A stretch of 64,000 bases of DNA from Marixanthomonas ophiurae (GTDB lineage Bacteria > Bacteroidota > Bacteroidia > Flavobacteriales > Flavobacteriaceae). Of the stretch, positions 1 to 9,492 are shown piece by piece (position 1 is the stretch's first letter; the number at the start of each line of letters is the position of its first letter). The notes beneath the pieces are model-generated. The model worked only from the letters and a program-made list of their open reading frames with translations, was not told where the DNA came from and did not search any database. Where the stretch lies: positions 62,001-126,000 of the forward strand of contig NZ_QVID01000002.1 of NCBI RefSeq assembly GCF_003413745.1, in the 5' to 3' direction. The position numbers and the translations under genes are program-made.

Positions 1-364
1 GGAAATGATTGAAAAAACACAAAAAGGAGAAAACAAAGCTGCAAATACGGCTAATATAACACCTTTACCAAGCAAGACTATTTTAGGATATAACTGTAAA
101 GGCTATTTAGTAAAACAAGATGAAGGCACCAGCAAAATCTACATTACGGACGAAGCTCCAGTAAGCTTTGTAGGTATGTTCGCCAACCTTGAAAAAATGC
201 AAAAGAACATGAACACGGCTACCATTCCGTTTGGTAAAAACTCCTTGATGATGGAAATGGAATACACCTCCAACAAACGAAAAAGAGATAATGTACATAT
301 GATATGCACAGCGTTAAAAGAAAAGCCTTTTACTATAAATAAAGCAGAATATAGCGGAATGTAA
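1..364 (+). CDS. C-terminal part of a secreted DUF4412-like protein (5' end outside window)
   Basis: The reading frame is open to the left edge, so this is probably the tail of a longer gene and the ATG at 5 is internal. The visible part has a 'GYNCKGYLV' stretch followed by a short beta-rich segment and a Met/Lys/Asn-rich end, which resembles the C-terminal half of DUF4412-type exported proteins of Bacteroidota (family assignment from memory of the pattern, not a search). The next gene starts 23 bases downstream on the same strand, so the two are probably co-transcribed. Function unknown. Confidence 0.5.
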   Translation, partial: EMIEKTQKGENKAANTANITPLPSKTILGYNCKGYLVKQDEGTSKIYITDEAPVSFVGMFANLEKMQKNMNTATIPFGKNSLMMEMEYTSNKRKRDNVHMICTALKEKPFTINKAEYSGM

Positions 365-387
365 AACCTGTTCAAACCAAGTAAATC

Positions 388-1164
388 ATGAAAACACTTT
401 ATATAATATTAGGATTGTTTTTTTTAAATCTATCTACGACCTCATACGCACAAATAAGTGTTTTCGATATTGTTGAAGACGCCAAAAAAGAACGGGGCGA
501 TGCTACAGATAATGCCGAAGAAGATGCCGATGCAAAGAAAATGAAAGAAGGGATGCAAAAGTTTTTCGGTGGTGTTAACGAGCTTGAAGACTTACCAATG
601 GAAATTAAATGTCTCACCTTAATGAAATCTCATCAAAAAAGATTGCTTACTAATCAGAAAGAGATCGATAATACAAAAGGTTGTAAAAAGACGAAAGACT
701 TGCTTGAAATGCAAGCATTATTGGTACTCTCTGCAGGTACCCAAATTTATTGTCCAGACGAGTTTAATACTGATAAAGAATATTATGGCCGATTAATTTT
801 GAAAAAAAAGTACGCATATTTAATGAGGAGCGGCTATAATTCTGAAGAACTTGGTAAAGCTTTTTATGTATTACAAAAAACATCGGAAGAATTTGGTAAT
901 CCTTATTCTAAAATAGCAGGAACGTTCCCTTTTATATTAAAAGAACTTCATGAAAGATGGATGAATGATCCAGACTCTGGTGAGTTAGATTTGGACACGA
1001 TTCTAAAAATTGCTTTTAAGTTGAATGAAGAAGAGTGGAATGATCAGAAAGAAGAATATTTTTCAGAATTGATAGACTATATAACCTATTTTCATTCTCC
1101 TGAGTTTATGGCGAAACGTTCGGGCGAAATTAATTCATTGACACAAAGCCTTCCCTGCGAATAA
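388..1164 (+). CDS. Secreted protein of unknown function
   Basis: 258 residues. It begins with a Sec-type signal peptide (Lys, then a hydrophobic core, then 'TTSYAQIS' with likely cleavage after Tyr-Ala). The mature protein is charged and mostly helical in appearance, rich in Glu/Lys, with Cys residues near 75, 99 and 122 and a final Cys one residue before the end; these could form disulfides in the periplasm. No motif was recognised. It lies 9 bases before the next secreted protein, in a run of same-strand exported proteins, so a shared role at the cell envelope is an inference from context only. Confidence 0.6.
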   Translation: MKTLYIILGLFFLNLSTTSYAQISVFDIVEDAKKERGDATDNAEEDADAKKMKEGMQKFFGGVNELEDLPMEIKCLTLMKSHQKRLLTNQKEIDNTKGCKKTKDLLEMQALLVLSAGTQIYCPDEFNTDKEYYGRLILKKKYAYLMRSGYNSEELGKAFYVLQKTSEEFGNPYSKIAGTFPFILKELHERWMNDPDSGELDLDTILKIAFKLNEEEWNDQKEEYFSELIDYITYFHSPEFMAKRSGEINSLTQSLPCE

Positions 1165-1173
1165 AACCTAAAA

Positions 1174-1998
1174 ATGAAAATCATCAATACATATATAGTT
1201 TTATTAATAACAATTTTGTTCAGTATCAATCTATACGCTCAAAAAGTGGAAACCGTCCGCTTGGAAGTAGAAAAGGAAATTCCCGGTGAAACGTTTTCAG
1301 ATAATACTTTTGAAGTCGATTTTTGGGTACAGGTAGAAAGCTTTTCGGCCATCGACCCCGAGAATACCGAGTTACTGGAGCTAAAAGACGATACAGGGCA
1401 GGACCTGATTAAAGCGCACGAAAAAGGAGTACAAGCTTATGAAGAAGAAACCGAACGCCTGGCAAAAGAAGGTCGCTACCGGTTTTCATCTCGCACGGAA
1501 GCATTCATTCAACCAGATCAGTGGAAAAAAATGTACGATACCATTGGGTTTAAAGCCACCGTAAAATCAAATATGGTGGTACCGTCCCCCAAAGCAAGCA
1601 AAGTACATATTAAAATGAAAGTGGGTTATACTCAAGCTGCTGGAGAGGTTGAAAAATCGGCAACGGTAACCATTAATTCATTGGTTAATAAACCTTCAAT
1701 AGAACTGCTCGGGACAGAAGTTTCTCTTACCGATACCAATAGTATGACAACCCAAGAGGGAATCAAATATTTTTTTTACAGCATTCCCGAGAACAAGGCA
1801 CCAGTGGCAATTACTCGTATTGAACCAATAACCGAAGCCCTTAAAACTGCTATTGAAGAAACGAAGGTAAACAATAAATCAAACGAGTTTTTGGTAAAAG
1901 AAGGTGATAACACCAAGCCCGTTACCTTTAAGGTGTATTATCGAGAGGTAAAGAAAAAATCCCTTCTTATTGACAAATGGATAAGCTTGGGGCTTTAA
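1174..1998 (+). CDS. Secreted beta-rich protein of unknown function
   Basis: 274 residues, with an N-terminal signal peptide ('LLITILFSINLYAQ', cleavage likely after Ala). The mature part alternates short hydrophobic and charged stretches that suggest beta sandwich folds, with no Cys and no recognised catalytic motif. It follows the preceding secreted protein by 9 bases, so they are almost certainly one transcript. Its GC content is somewhat higher than the neighbouring gene, visible as more CCG/CGC codons. I do not recognise the family; a structural or binding role in the periplasm or outer surface is only a guess. Confidence 0.6.
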   Translation: MKIINTYIVLLITILFSINLYAQKVETVRLEVEKEIPGETFSDNTFEVDFWVQVESFSAIDPENTELLELKDDTGQDLIKAHEKGVQAYEEETERLAKEGRYRFSSRTEAFIQPDQWKKMYDTIGFKATVKSNMVVPSPKASKVHIKMKVGYTQAAGEVEKSATVTINSLVNKPSIELLGTEVSLTDTNSMTTQEGIKYFFYSIPENKAPVAITRIEPITEALKTAIEETKVNNKSNEFLVKEGDNTKPVTFKVYYREVKKKSLLIDKWISLGL

Positions 1999-2079
1999 TA
2001 AAAAAATATAAACACTGAATTAAATATGGAAAAAACGATAACACGCTCTGTCTCTCAAAAAGTGTAAGGGACTTAAGCC

Positions 2080-2111
2080 ATTATAAACGGGAAGAGGAGC
2101 CTGTTTATAAT
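2080..2111 (+). other. 12-bp hairpin between two genes
   Basis: ATTATAAACGGG at 2080-2091 pairs with CCTGTTTATAAT at 2100-2111. There is one G-U wobble and an 8-base purine-rich loop (AAGAGGAG). There is no T-tract after it, so it is not a classical intrinsic terminator. It could be an attenuator, an mRNA processing or stability element, or a palindromic repeat remnant. Confidence 0.5.
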
Positions 2112-2173
2112 ACGTGAGGTTAAAAAGGCAGGGCGGTTACCGTTTTAAATTTTAAACAATACAATTTACAATT

Positions 2174-2527
2174 ATGGAAAAAACACAAACAAACACTGAA
2201 AAAGTAACAGATACCAATGAAGGAAAAACCATTGCAGTCATCTCATATCTTACCATTATCGGACTTATAATCGCGTATGTGATGAACAACGACAAAAAAA
2301 CAGATTTTGGTGCCTATCACATTCGTCAATCCATTGGCTTGGCTGCTGCTGGGCTTGCTTTAGGAGTCGTTGGCCTCATCCCTGTATTAGGGTGGATTGT
2401 AAGTATTCTAGGAACCCTATTGCTTATTTATATGTGGGTAATGGGATTGATAAATGCGATGAATGAAAAGAAGAAACCACTGCCTTTTTTCGGCAACAAG
2501 TTTGAAGAATGGTTTAAAAGCATCTAA
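2174..2527 (+). CDS. DUF4870/Tic20-like small membrane protein
   Basis: 117 residues with a short Thr/Lys-rich cytoplasmic head and about three membrane helices (roughly residues 20-37, 52-72, 76-97). The pattern 'DFGAYHIRQSIGL' followed by a Gly-rich helix, and an 'LPFFGNKFEEWF' tail, matches DUF4870/Tic20-type proteins common in Bacteroidota. The biochemical role of the family is not settled. It sits between the two secreted proteins upstream and a lipoprotein downstream. The 176-base gap before it, with a hairpin, suggests separate or attenuated expression. Confidence 0.7.
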   Translation: MEKTQTNTEKVTDTNEGKTIAVISYLTIIGLIIAYVMNNDKKTDFGAYHIRQSIGLAAAGLALGVVGLIPVLGWIVSILGTLLLIYMWVMGLINAMNEKKKPLPFFGNKFEEWFKSI

Positions 2528-2602
2528 AAATAAGTTGTGATAGTACTAACTCCCCGGTTATACACTTTGCAATTATTGTGTTGAACAATAAAATTGGGAA
2601 TT

Positions 2603-3439
2603 ATGAAAATTTTAAAAATAGTAGTGATTCTGTTGTGCTTTGTAGGATGTAAGGATTCATTTAATAAAGAAACTCCTGTTACCAACGGTATTGTTCCTCT
2701 TGTAACAAACATGAGTACTTCAGAAAGTAAAAGTGAAAAGCAAACTGATGATAAAACAACTATAACGAACCAATCTGATGCACATTTAAAAAAGTACAGC
2801 ATCACCAAATCCAATCAAAAAAAGTTTGAAGGATGGAGACATGGGGATGCAACCATTTTTTTGGTAACGCAGCCTTATAAAAGAAACAATAGAGAAGAGG
2901 TGAAAGTCGGGGAATTTCATAAAGATGGCACTTTTGATTTTAAAATGCCAAGTTCAGTAAATTTTGATACCACAGTTTCCAACTTTTTTAAATGTGAAGG
3001 GACTGCATCTACTGAGAAAACAGATTACAAAATGCCAAAAACGGGAGTGATTCCTGTTTTTTTCAGCATAAAAAAAAACGAAAACGAAATAGGGGTTTTA
3101 AGTTTGGCTACTTCAAGGCAACAGGTGTATAATAATTCGCCTTTTGGTAAATACCATGGCCATCCTGGATATCGATTACAATTTTGGTTTGCTGAAGCGA
3201 GTACAGGAGCCTACACCATCTGCAAAAGAAACATTGAGGCAACCGATAACGCCGAAATAACCAAACAAATAGCTATTACAGATGTGTATGATTTATCCTT
3301 TAACCAAGGATGGAATTACGTAAAAACCGAAATAAAAGAAGACCAGATGGTGGGGGATGTTCCTTACTATAAAGCAAAAAAATATACCGTAGAACCATCG
3401 CTGCCAAACGATGTAAAATGGGTTTTTAAAGAACATTAA
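2603..3439 (+). CDS. Lipoprotein of unknown function
   Basis: 278 residues from ATG 2603. A TTG nine bases upstream would add three residues before the signal and is less likely. The start 'MKILKIVVILLCFVGCKDS' is a lipoprotein signal with lipobox FVGC, Cys at about residue 17. A Ser/Thr/Lys-rich linker to about residue 65 is followed by a globular domain with several aromatic residues. No catalytic motif was recognised. The next gene, a large Tat-type VWA protein, starts 12 bases downstream, so the two are probably made together. A 7-bp inverted repeat (2573-2579 with 2585-2591) lies just before the start. Confidence 0.6.
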   Translation: MKILKIVVILLCFVGCKDSFNKETPVTNGIVPLVTNMSTSESKSEKQTDDKTTITNQSDAHLKKYSITKSNQKKFEGWRHGDATIFLVTQPYKRNNREEVKVGEFHKDGTFDFKMPSSVNFDTTVSNFFKCEGTASTEKTDYKMPKTGVIPVFFSIKKNENEIGVLSLATSRQQVYNNSPFGKYHGHPGYRLQFWFAEASTGAYTICKRNIEATDNAEITKQIAITDVYDLSFNQGWNYVKTEIKEDQMVGDVPYYKAKKYTVEPSLPNDVKWVFKEH

Positions 3440-3451
3440 AAACAACAGATT

Positions 3452-6400
3452 ATGGATTACGATCCTTCCAGAAGAATTTTTTTTCAGCAACTAATGTTAG
3501 CCGGTGCAGGAGCATACCTATTACCCATGTTCCATGCTTGTGATTCGGAAAAGAGTATCGATATCCCACCTGGAAAAGGAATACCTCCGTTTAAAACGTG
3601 GGAAGAAATAAGTTATGCCCTTTCTTATAGTCCAGATAACTTTATCGCAAAACGAGACAGGCTTGTTAAACAAAAAGACCCTAAAGCAATGTTCAGTTTT
3701 GTACGCGAGGAATTGTTATTGTTACCAAGTGACCATCAGTATTTAAGACGGATTAGTTACGGTACTATGTACGGTCTTGAACAGGGATTGCGCTGCGGAA
3801 TGGCTACTCCAAGGGAAAAAGCCGAAATCTTGAAAAATATGCTTATCGATGCAGGTTTTGAAGCTCGGATAATGCAAGAAAATATATCACTTACTGAAGA
3901 AAGAGCAAAAGAAATACTGTTTAAAAAGAACAAGCCAAAATTCAGCATACCAGTAAACAGCAGCCAATACCGAAAATGGCAAAAAGAATTGGGAGCAAGC
4001 GAACAACAAGGAAGTTTTGAGCCAATGGAAAATGTAGTTCTTCAAGCAAAAAAATTGGCCAACAGTCTTTTGGAAAAAGCAAAGCCAGAACAACTAAAAG
4101 AAGATAATGAAAGCAAATTTTATTTTTCAAATCGTAATGTTCCCGGAGTAGCATTTAAAAAAGAAGACAAAGATGTTTATTTGCATTTGTTCGACCCTTC
4201 GGTGGAATATGGAGTGTTGCACCCCACTAATGAAAGTAAAAAAGCATATGATCTTGGTAAGTTTAAAGAAGAGGACTTTGATGTTACTTTTTCAATAAAA
4301 ACAACCAATTCATTCGATATGCGAGAGGAAAAGGAAATCCTTTCTGCAGAATATAAGGCTTCTGAATTGGTGGGCAACCAACTGAAATTACAATTTTTGA
4401 ACAACCTGACGTTCGAGGAGCAGGCCACACAAAGCATCAACAGTATAAGCACCTTTACACCAAGTATTGCTTTACAGGACTTAAACAAAGATGTTGAATA
4501 CCTGCAAGAGCGATCTTTTGTGGGCGACCCAATTACGTTGGGAGGAGAAAATATTTTTGAAGAAGCGGTTCTCTTTTCTGAAGAAACAGCTCATGGCAAA
4601 ATAGCCGGAACCCTCAAGGAAGTCGTTTCAATGAAAGTTAAAGCCAATCCCAAAGTGTTTCCGAATGTTGAATTGGAACTTACGCCAATTAATACTGAAG
4701 GAGAAGTAGTTGAAGGACTTTCAGCCAATAGTTTTCAAATTGAAGATAATAAAAATGTTGTTAGAGGAATTTTACGTAAAAATATCATAGCTCCAAAAAT
4801 CCTACTTATTTACGATACTTCTCTAAGCATGCCAAGTAAATATAGGGGAAAAGGGATTAAAAAATTTCTACAACAAACACAAGAAGTTATAAGAGAACTT
4901 TATCCCAATTCCGATATAGAATTGATGGAAACAGGGTCGAATGTTTATACAACACATTTAAAAGCAGCCCAGTCCAATAAAAACCTTGTGCTTTATGCGA
5001 CTGATGGCCATAACAACGATAAATTCAACCCCGATTATACAGAAATTTATGCCACTGGGGCACCAACGGTTTACTTGGCAGTATATGATGGTGCAGAAAA
5101 GTACATTGAAAAAGTTGCCGCTAATACTTCGGCAAAAATAATTCCTGCCGAAGACCAAGAAGCAACCATTACCGAAATACAAAAAATTGTGGGTGAAATA
5201 GAATTGGCACCTTACGTGTTTGGTTATAGCACTTTTGAAAAAGAAGGAGAACATCAAGTTGATGTATCGCTTTCTAAAACATCTATAAAAGCAGTTGATA
5301 CCTACACCTTCCCTAAAGGAAGTGAAAACGCAGTGGGAAAACGTATTGTCGGGCTGTATCTTGATATAAAAGTGGGAAATCAAGGTGTTAAACGCCGTAA
5401 TTTGGCTGGATATAACAAAACTATTCAATATAATGCGTCGCCTACAAAGCAAATGGCCAATGAAGTACATGAAATGTTATTGGGTAACATCACCTTTGCT
5501 TTTGAAAAAGCTGGAGCAACCACTTCGGTTCGTTTTTCAGAATACTTAAAAGCGCTGTTGAGTACCCGAAACTGGATGGAACCCTATTTAAAAGGTGAAA
5601 CCGAAAAAGCATTCGAAAATTTTCAGCAAGGAGGATTCTATTATCCTTCGGTGTTGTTGAGTATGATGCAGCCCTTGGAAGAGTCGGTCAATGAAGAATC
5701 TGCAACGTACGTAGATGGCATGCGAGTCGGGGTTTTAAAGTTTAAGCCCGCATTATATTCAGAAAATTCACATTTATCTTTTGATTATTTACGTACTTCT
5801 AAATATCGAACCTTAACTCGAAATGGTAAAGAGTGGATACGAGCTAATGCCCAAAAAACTGCTCAGTTGGCATTGCTTGAAGCAAGGGCTTTCCCAATTA
5901 GTACGTACTCCCAGTTAAATGGTGAGCAATTAGTATGTAGTGAAAATCTACTTGATACAGACCGATATTCTTCTAAAACCTTAGGGGATGATTATAAATA
6001 CTTTCGAGAGTATTTATTTAGGGGGTCTACACTAAACTTCTTTGATGCCTCAGCAAAAAAGAAAGCTTTTTGGAGCGTTGACCACTACTATGGTGAGTTA
6101 TATGGCATCCTTCCAGATATGACCGGAGGAGGTGGCGAAAACATACAAGCACAATTAGAAAACCTACAAACAGTCGTAAATGAATATGAAAAAATAGTTG
6201 CCGGAATGAACATCGGTATGATGGCAGCCGGGGGCGGGCTTGCCTTAGGAGTCGTTGCTGCTTACAGTGTAACACTCGTTAAGCTCTACGCCTTTGCATC
6301 TGAAGCTATTATCCTTATGGATGCTTCAGGTCTCAATGACCAAGTAGCAAAGGCATTACAAGATTTGGCATGTAATATTTATAAAGAAATTCTGTATATG

Positions 6401-6487
6401 GGACTTGGTCCAGTTGGAACAGGAATGGCCGGCGTGGAAAACTTAATTGGTATGATGGGAGGTAGTCATTCTTTTGTTAAGTGTTAA
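3452..6487 (+). CDS. Exported von Willebrand factor A protein with twin-arginine signal
   Basis: 1011 residues. The N-terminus carries SRRIFF at residues 6-11, a twin-arginine (Tat) motif, then a hydrophobic stretch and Cys30 as a possible though weak lipobox. Residues about 100-250 resemble a degraded transglutaminase-like fold: Cys115 in 'GLRCGMATPREKAEIL', then 'HLFDPS' at 245-250. A VWA domain occupies about 445-590 with an intact metal-ion (MIDAS) set: D455-x-S457-x-S459 and T517-D518-G519. The C-terminal third was not recognised, but contains a hydrophobic Gly-rich helix near 920-950 that could be a membrane anchor. VWA domains usually mediate metal-dependent protein binding. It ends a run of exported proteins and may assemble with them (inference). 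Confidence 0.65.
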   Translation: MDYDPSRRIFFQQLMLAGAGAYLLPMFHACDSEKSIDIPPGKGIPPFKTWEEISYALSYSPDNFIAKRDRLVKQKDPKAMFSFVREELLLLPSDHQYLRRISYGTMYGLEQGLRCGMATPREKAEILKNMLIDAGFEARIMQENISLTEERAKEILFKKNKPKFSIPVNSSQYRKWQKELGASEQQGSFEPMENVVLQAKKLANSLLEKAKPEQLKEDNESKFYFSNRNVPGVAFKKEDKDVYLHLFDPSVEYGVLHPTNESKKAYDLGKFKEEDFDVTFSIKTTNSFDMREEKEILSAEYKASELVGNQLKLQFLNNLTFEEQATQSINSISTFTPSIALQDLNKDVEYLQERSFVGDPITLGGENIFEEAVLFSEETAHGKIAGTLKEVVSMKVKANPKVFPNVELELTPINTEGEVVEGLSANSFQIEDNKNVVRGILRKNIIAPKILLIYDTSLSMPSKYRGKGIKKFLQQTQEVIRELYPNSDIELMETGSNVYTTHLKAAQSNKNLVLYATDGHNNDKFNPDYTEIYATGAPTVYLAVYDGAEKYIEKVAANTSAKIIPAEDQEATITEIQKIVGEIELAPYVFGYSTFEKEGEHQVDVSLSKTSIKAVDTYTFPKGSENAVGKRIVGLYLDIKVGNQGVKRRNLAGYNKTIQYNASPTKQMANEVHEMLLGNITFAFEKAGATTSVRFSEYLKALLSTRNWMEPYLKGETEKAFENFQQGGFYYPSVLLSMMQPLEESVNEESATYVDGMRVGVLKFKPALYSENSHLSFDYLRTSKYRTLTRNGKEWIRANAQKTAQLALLEARAFPISTYSQLNGEQLVCSENLLDTDRYSSKTLGDDYKYFREYLFRGSTLNFFDASAKKKAFWSVDHYYGELYGILPDMTGGGGENIQAQLENLQTVVNEYEKIVAGMNIGMMAAGGGLALGVVAAYSVTLVKLYAFASEAIILMDASGLNDQVAKALQDLACNIYKEILYMGLGPVGTGMAGVENLIGMMGGSHSFVKC

Positions 6488-6563
6488 TATGATAAAATTT
6501 CTGAAAAACTAACTAACCAAATTTTTAGAAAAGGCCTTCTTTAGCTATTATAAAGACCCAAAA

Positions 6564-6594
6564 AAACACCCCGAAAATTATTTCCGGGGTGTTT
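6564..6594 (-). terminator. Intrinsic terminator of clpB
   Basis: Ten-base stem AAACACCCCG (6564-6573) with CGGGGTGTTT (6585-6594). Read on the minus strand it is followed by a run of Ts (As at 6561-6566 on the plus strand), as needed for clpB. On the plus strand there are only three Ts, so it is a weaker stop for the VWA gene. Confidence 0.8.
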
Positions 6595-6668
6595 CAACTA
6601 ACCAACCAATTATAAAACGGAGCTTTTTTCTTGAAATATCTCAAAAATTAGGCAAGCTCCAACCCAGT

Positions 6669-9275
6669 TCAGTTATCTTCAACTAAATCTGTTTGATTTC
6701 GGAAAACGAGTCCGTCTTCAAAACTGTCAATTAAGATTATACTATCTGTCGTTACTTTTCCTGAAAGTATTTCTTTAGAAAGTTCATTTAAAACTTCCCT
6801 CTGAATCACCCTTTTTACAGGCCTTGCTCCAAATTGTGGATCAAATCCTTTTTCAGCCAAATACGCAATGGCTTCTTCGGTAGCATCGATTGTAATATTT
6901 TGTTTTGCCAACATTTTTGAAACTCCTTTTAGTTGAAGGCCAACAACTTGTTTTATGTCTTCTCGAGTTAATGGAGTAAACATAATAATGTCGTCTATTC
7001 GGTTTAAAAACTCAGGGCGGACCTGTTGTTTTAATAAACCTAGTACTTCAACCTTGGCACCTTGCATTGCAGTATCTGGATCTTTTACCGCTTCAAACTT
7101 CTCCTGAATAATATGGCTCCCCATATTACTGGTCATGATGATAATCGTGTTTTTAAAATCTGCCACACGACCTTTATTGTCCGTCAGCCTACCTTCATCC
7201 AATACTTGTAATAAAATATTGAATGTATCAGGATGTGCTTTTTCAATTTCATCTAGTAGTACTACAGAATATGGTTTGCGTCTAACAGCTTCGGTTAATT
7301 GACCGCCTTCATCATACCCAACATATCCTGGAGGGGCACCAACTAAACGACTTACACTGTGACGTTCTTGGTATTCACTCATATCGATACGGGTCATGGC
7401 ATTTTCATCATCAAACAGGTATTCTGCCAATGCTTTGGCTAATTCTGTTTTACCTACACCAGTTGTACCTAGGAACAAGAAGGAACCAATTGGCTTTTTC
7501 TCATCTTGTAATCCAGCACGGCTTCGTCTAATGGCATCACTAACAGCAACAATTGCTTCCTCTTGACCCACCACGCGTTTGTGTAGTTGGTCCTCAAGTT
7601 TCAATAACTTTTCACGTTCGCTTTGTAGCATTTTGGTAACAGGAATGCCTGTCCATTTAGCGACTACTTCGGCGATATCGTCGTTTGTAACTTCTTCTTT
7701 AATTAGAGAGCTAGCGCTTTGATTTTCGGCGAGCTCAGTCTCTAATTTCGTTAAAGCTTCTTGAGCGTCTTTAATTTTTCCGTAACGTAATTCAGCTACT
7801 TTTCCGAAGTCACCTTCGCGCTCTGCACGTTCGGCTTCTAATTTTAAATCTTCAATTTCCTTTTTAAGATTCTGAACATTATCAACTACTTCTTTTTCGC
7901 TTTGCCACTTGGCGTTTAACTCATTACGTTCTTCTTTTAAATTAGCCAAATCTGCTCGAAGTGTCTTTAGTTTTGTTTCGTCTTTTTCACGCTTAATGGC
8001 TTCGATCTCGATTTCTAGTTGCATAATTTTTCGGTCTAACACATCCAACTCTTCGGGTTTAGAATTAATTTCCATCCTAAGTTTAGAAGCAGCCTCATCC
8101 ATCAAATCGATTGCCTTGTCTGGTAAAAATCTATTAGTAATGTACCGTTCTGAAAGTTCTACAGCGGCAATAATCGCTTCATCCTTAATACGAACCTTAT
8201 GGTGGGTTTCATATTTTTCTTTAATTCCGCGTAAAATAGAAATGGCACTTTCAGTGTCTGGCTCATCCACAACCACTTTTTGAAAACGACGCTCCAAGGC
8301 TTTATCCTTTTCAAAATACTTTTGGTACTCATCTAAAGTAGTGGCACCGATGGCACGGAGTTCACCACGGGCTAATGCTGGTTTTAAAATGTTAGCGGCA
8401 TCCATGGCTCCTTGTCCACCACCGGCTCCTACTAGCGTGTGAATCTCATCGATAAATAAAACAATGTCTCCATCACTAGTGGTTACTTCTTTAATAACCG
8501 CTTTTAGGCGTTCTTCAAACTCTCCTTTAAATTTGGCTCCTGCAATTAGAGCACCCATATCTAGAGAGAAAATTTGTTTACTCTTAAGGTTTTCAGGAAC
8601 ATCACCATCTACAATACGGTGTGCTAGCCCTTCCGCGATTGCCGTTTTACCAGTACCTGGTTCACCTACCAACATTGGGTTGTTTTTGGTTCGCCGTGAT
8701 AGAATTTGAAGGATTCTTCTAATTTCCTCATCGCGACCAATTACGGGATCTAATTTTCCGTCTTTGGCTAACTGGTTGAGGTTACGGGCGTATTTGTTTA
8801 AAGAGTTGTAGGTGTCTTCAGCACTTTGAGAAGTTACACGATCTCCTTTGCGTAATTCTTCAATCGCAGCTTTTAATCCTTTTTCAGTAACACCTTGATC
8901 TTTTAGACTCTGTGCAATACTGCTTTTTGATTTTAAGATAGCCAATAACAAATGCTCGATGGAAACATATTCATCGTTCATTTTTTTAGCTATAATACTT
9001 GCTTCGTTTACTGTTTTACCAGCTTCACGAGAAAGCATAATATCACCGCCTTCTACTTTTGAAAAACTTTCTAATTGTTTGTCTAAAACTTGTTGAAGTA
9101 AAGCAACATTTACGTTTAACTTTTTTAAGATAAAAGGGGTTACATTCTCATCTACTTCAAAAATAGCTTTGAGAATGTGTTCGTTTTCTATTTGTTGATG
9201 ACCAAATCCTTGCGCTATTTGCTGCGCTTGTTGTATGGCCTCTTGGCTTTTTATTGTAAAATTATTAAAGTTCAT
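6669..9275 (-). CDS. clpB: ATP-dependent disaggregase ClpB
   Basis: 868 residues, the normal ClpB length. The Hsp100 chaperone ClpB forms hexameric rings that pull aggregated proteins apart with DnaK in the cytoplasm. Domains in order: Clp N-domain (1-145), AAA+ 1 with Walker A GEPGTGKT near 203-210 and Walker B '[10 protein letters not shown]', the long ClpB-specific coiled-coil middle domain (about 400-530, Lys/Glu rich), AAA+ 2 with Walker A GTTGVGKT near 602-609, and the C-terminal D2 small domain. The start '[15 protein letters not shown]' is typical of Bacteroidota ClpB. A strong terminator follows at 6564-6594. The 217-base divergent region upstream holds a perfect 14-bp dyad that may be a stress operator. 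Confidence 0.97.
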   Translation of the reverse strand: MNFNNFTIKSQEAIQQAQQIAQGFGHQQIENEHILKAIFEVDENVTPFILKKLNVNVALLQQVLDKQLESFSKVEGGDIMLSREAGKTVNEASIIAKKMNDEYVSIEHLLLAILKSKSSIAQSLKDQGVTEKGLKAAIEELRKGDRVTSQSAEDTYNSLNKYARNLNQLAKDGKLDPVIGRDEEIRRILQILSRRTKNNPMLVGEPGTGKTAIAEGLAHRIVDGDVPENLKSKQIFSLDMGALIAGAKFKGEFEERLKAVIKEVTTSDGDIVLFIDEIHTLVGAGGGQGAMDAANILKPALARGELRAIGATTLDEYQKYFEKDKALERRFQKVVVDEPDTESAISILRGIKEKYETHHKVRIKDEAIIAAVELSERYITNRFLPDKAIDLMDEAASKLRMEINSKPEELDVLDRKIMQLEIEIEAIKREKDETKLKTLRADLANLKEERNELNAKWQSEKEVVDNVQNLKKEIEDLKLEAERAEREGDFGKVAELRYGKIKDAQEALTKLETELAENQSASSLIKEEVTNDDIAEVVAKWTGIPVTKMLQSEREKLLKLEDQLHKRVVGQEEAIVAVSDAIRRSRAGLQDEKKPIGSFLFLGTTGVGKTELAKALAEYLFDDENAMTRIDMSEYQERHSVSRLVGAPPGYVGYDEGGQLTEAVRRKPYSVVLLDEIEKAHPDTFNILLQVLDEGRLTDNKGRVADFKNTIIIMTSNMGSHIIQEKFEAVKDPDTAMQGAKVEVLGLLKQQVRPEFLNRIDDIIMFTPLTREDIKQVVGLQLKGVSKMLAKQNITIDATEEAIAYLAEKGFDPQFGARPVKRVIQREVLNELSKEILSGKVTTDSIILIDSFEDGLVFRNQTDLVEDN

Positions 9276-9373
9276 TTTTATATATTCTTTTCTGAAGCAA
9301 ACTGCTTCTCAGCGTTTTTTTAAATTAAATTTAAATATCCTATTTCAAAATATGAGCCACTTTAAAATTAAGA

Positions 9374-9413
9374 CAAAATGTCTGTTACAGAACGATTTTT
9401 AACAGACATTTTG
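9374..9413. promoter_or_regulatory. Perfect 14-bp dyad in the clpB/ytxJ divergent promoter region
   Basis: CAAAATGTCTGTTA at 9374-9387 and its exact reverse complement at 9400-9413 are separated by 12 bases. Two further outer base pairs match after one mismatch (9371-9372 with 9415-9416). An inner palindrome CTGTTACAG lies at 9382-9390. It sits 98 bases upstream of clpB and 79 upstream of the thiol protein start. The symmetry suits either a dimeric regulator operator or an RNA hairpin; no T-tract follows, so it is not a terminator. Confidence 0.55.
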
Positions 9414-9469
9414 ACTGTGTTTTGTGCTTGTTTTATCATATTTTTCAGAAAAAATAAAATGTTAGACTG

Positions 9470-9477
9470 TATCTTTG
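9470..9477 (+). promoter_or_regulatory. -7 promoter element of the ytxJ-like gene
   Basis: TATCTTTG matches the Bacteroidota -7 consensus TAnnTTTG and lies 15 bases before the ATG at 9493. No clear TTG -33 box was seen at the usual distance. An alternative TTG start at 9475 would lie inside this element, which argues for the ATG at 9493. Confidence 0.6.
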
Positions 9478-9492
9478 TGTAAAAATAAAACT

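Noticed and set aside
2048-2070. Possible insertion-sequence end (CTGTCTCTCAAAAAGTGT)
   Set aside because: It recalls terminal repeats of some transposons, but no transposase, matching opposite end or target duplication is visible.
4958-5470. 170-residue minus-strand frame within the VWA gene
   Set aside because: It is a shadow frame: low-complexity Phe/Ile/Cys content and no start or promoter context, opposite a well-supported gene.
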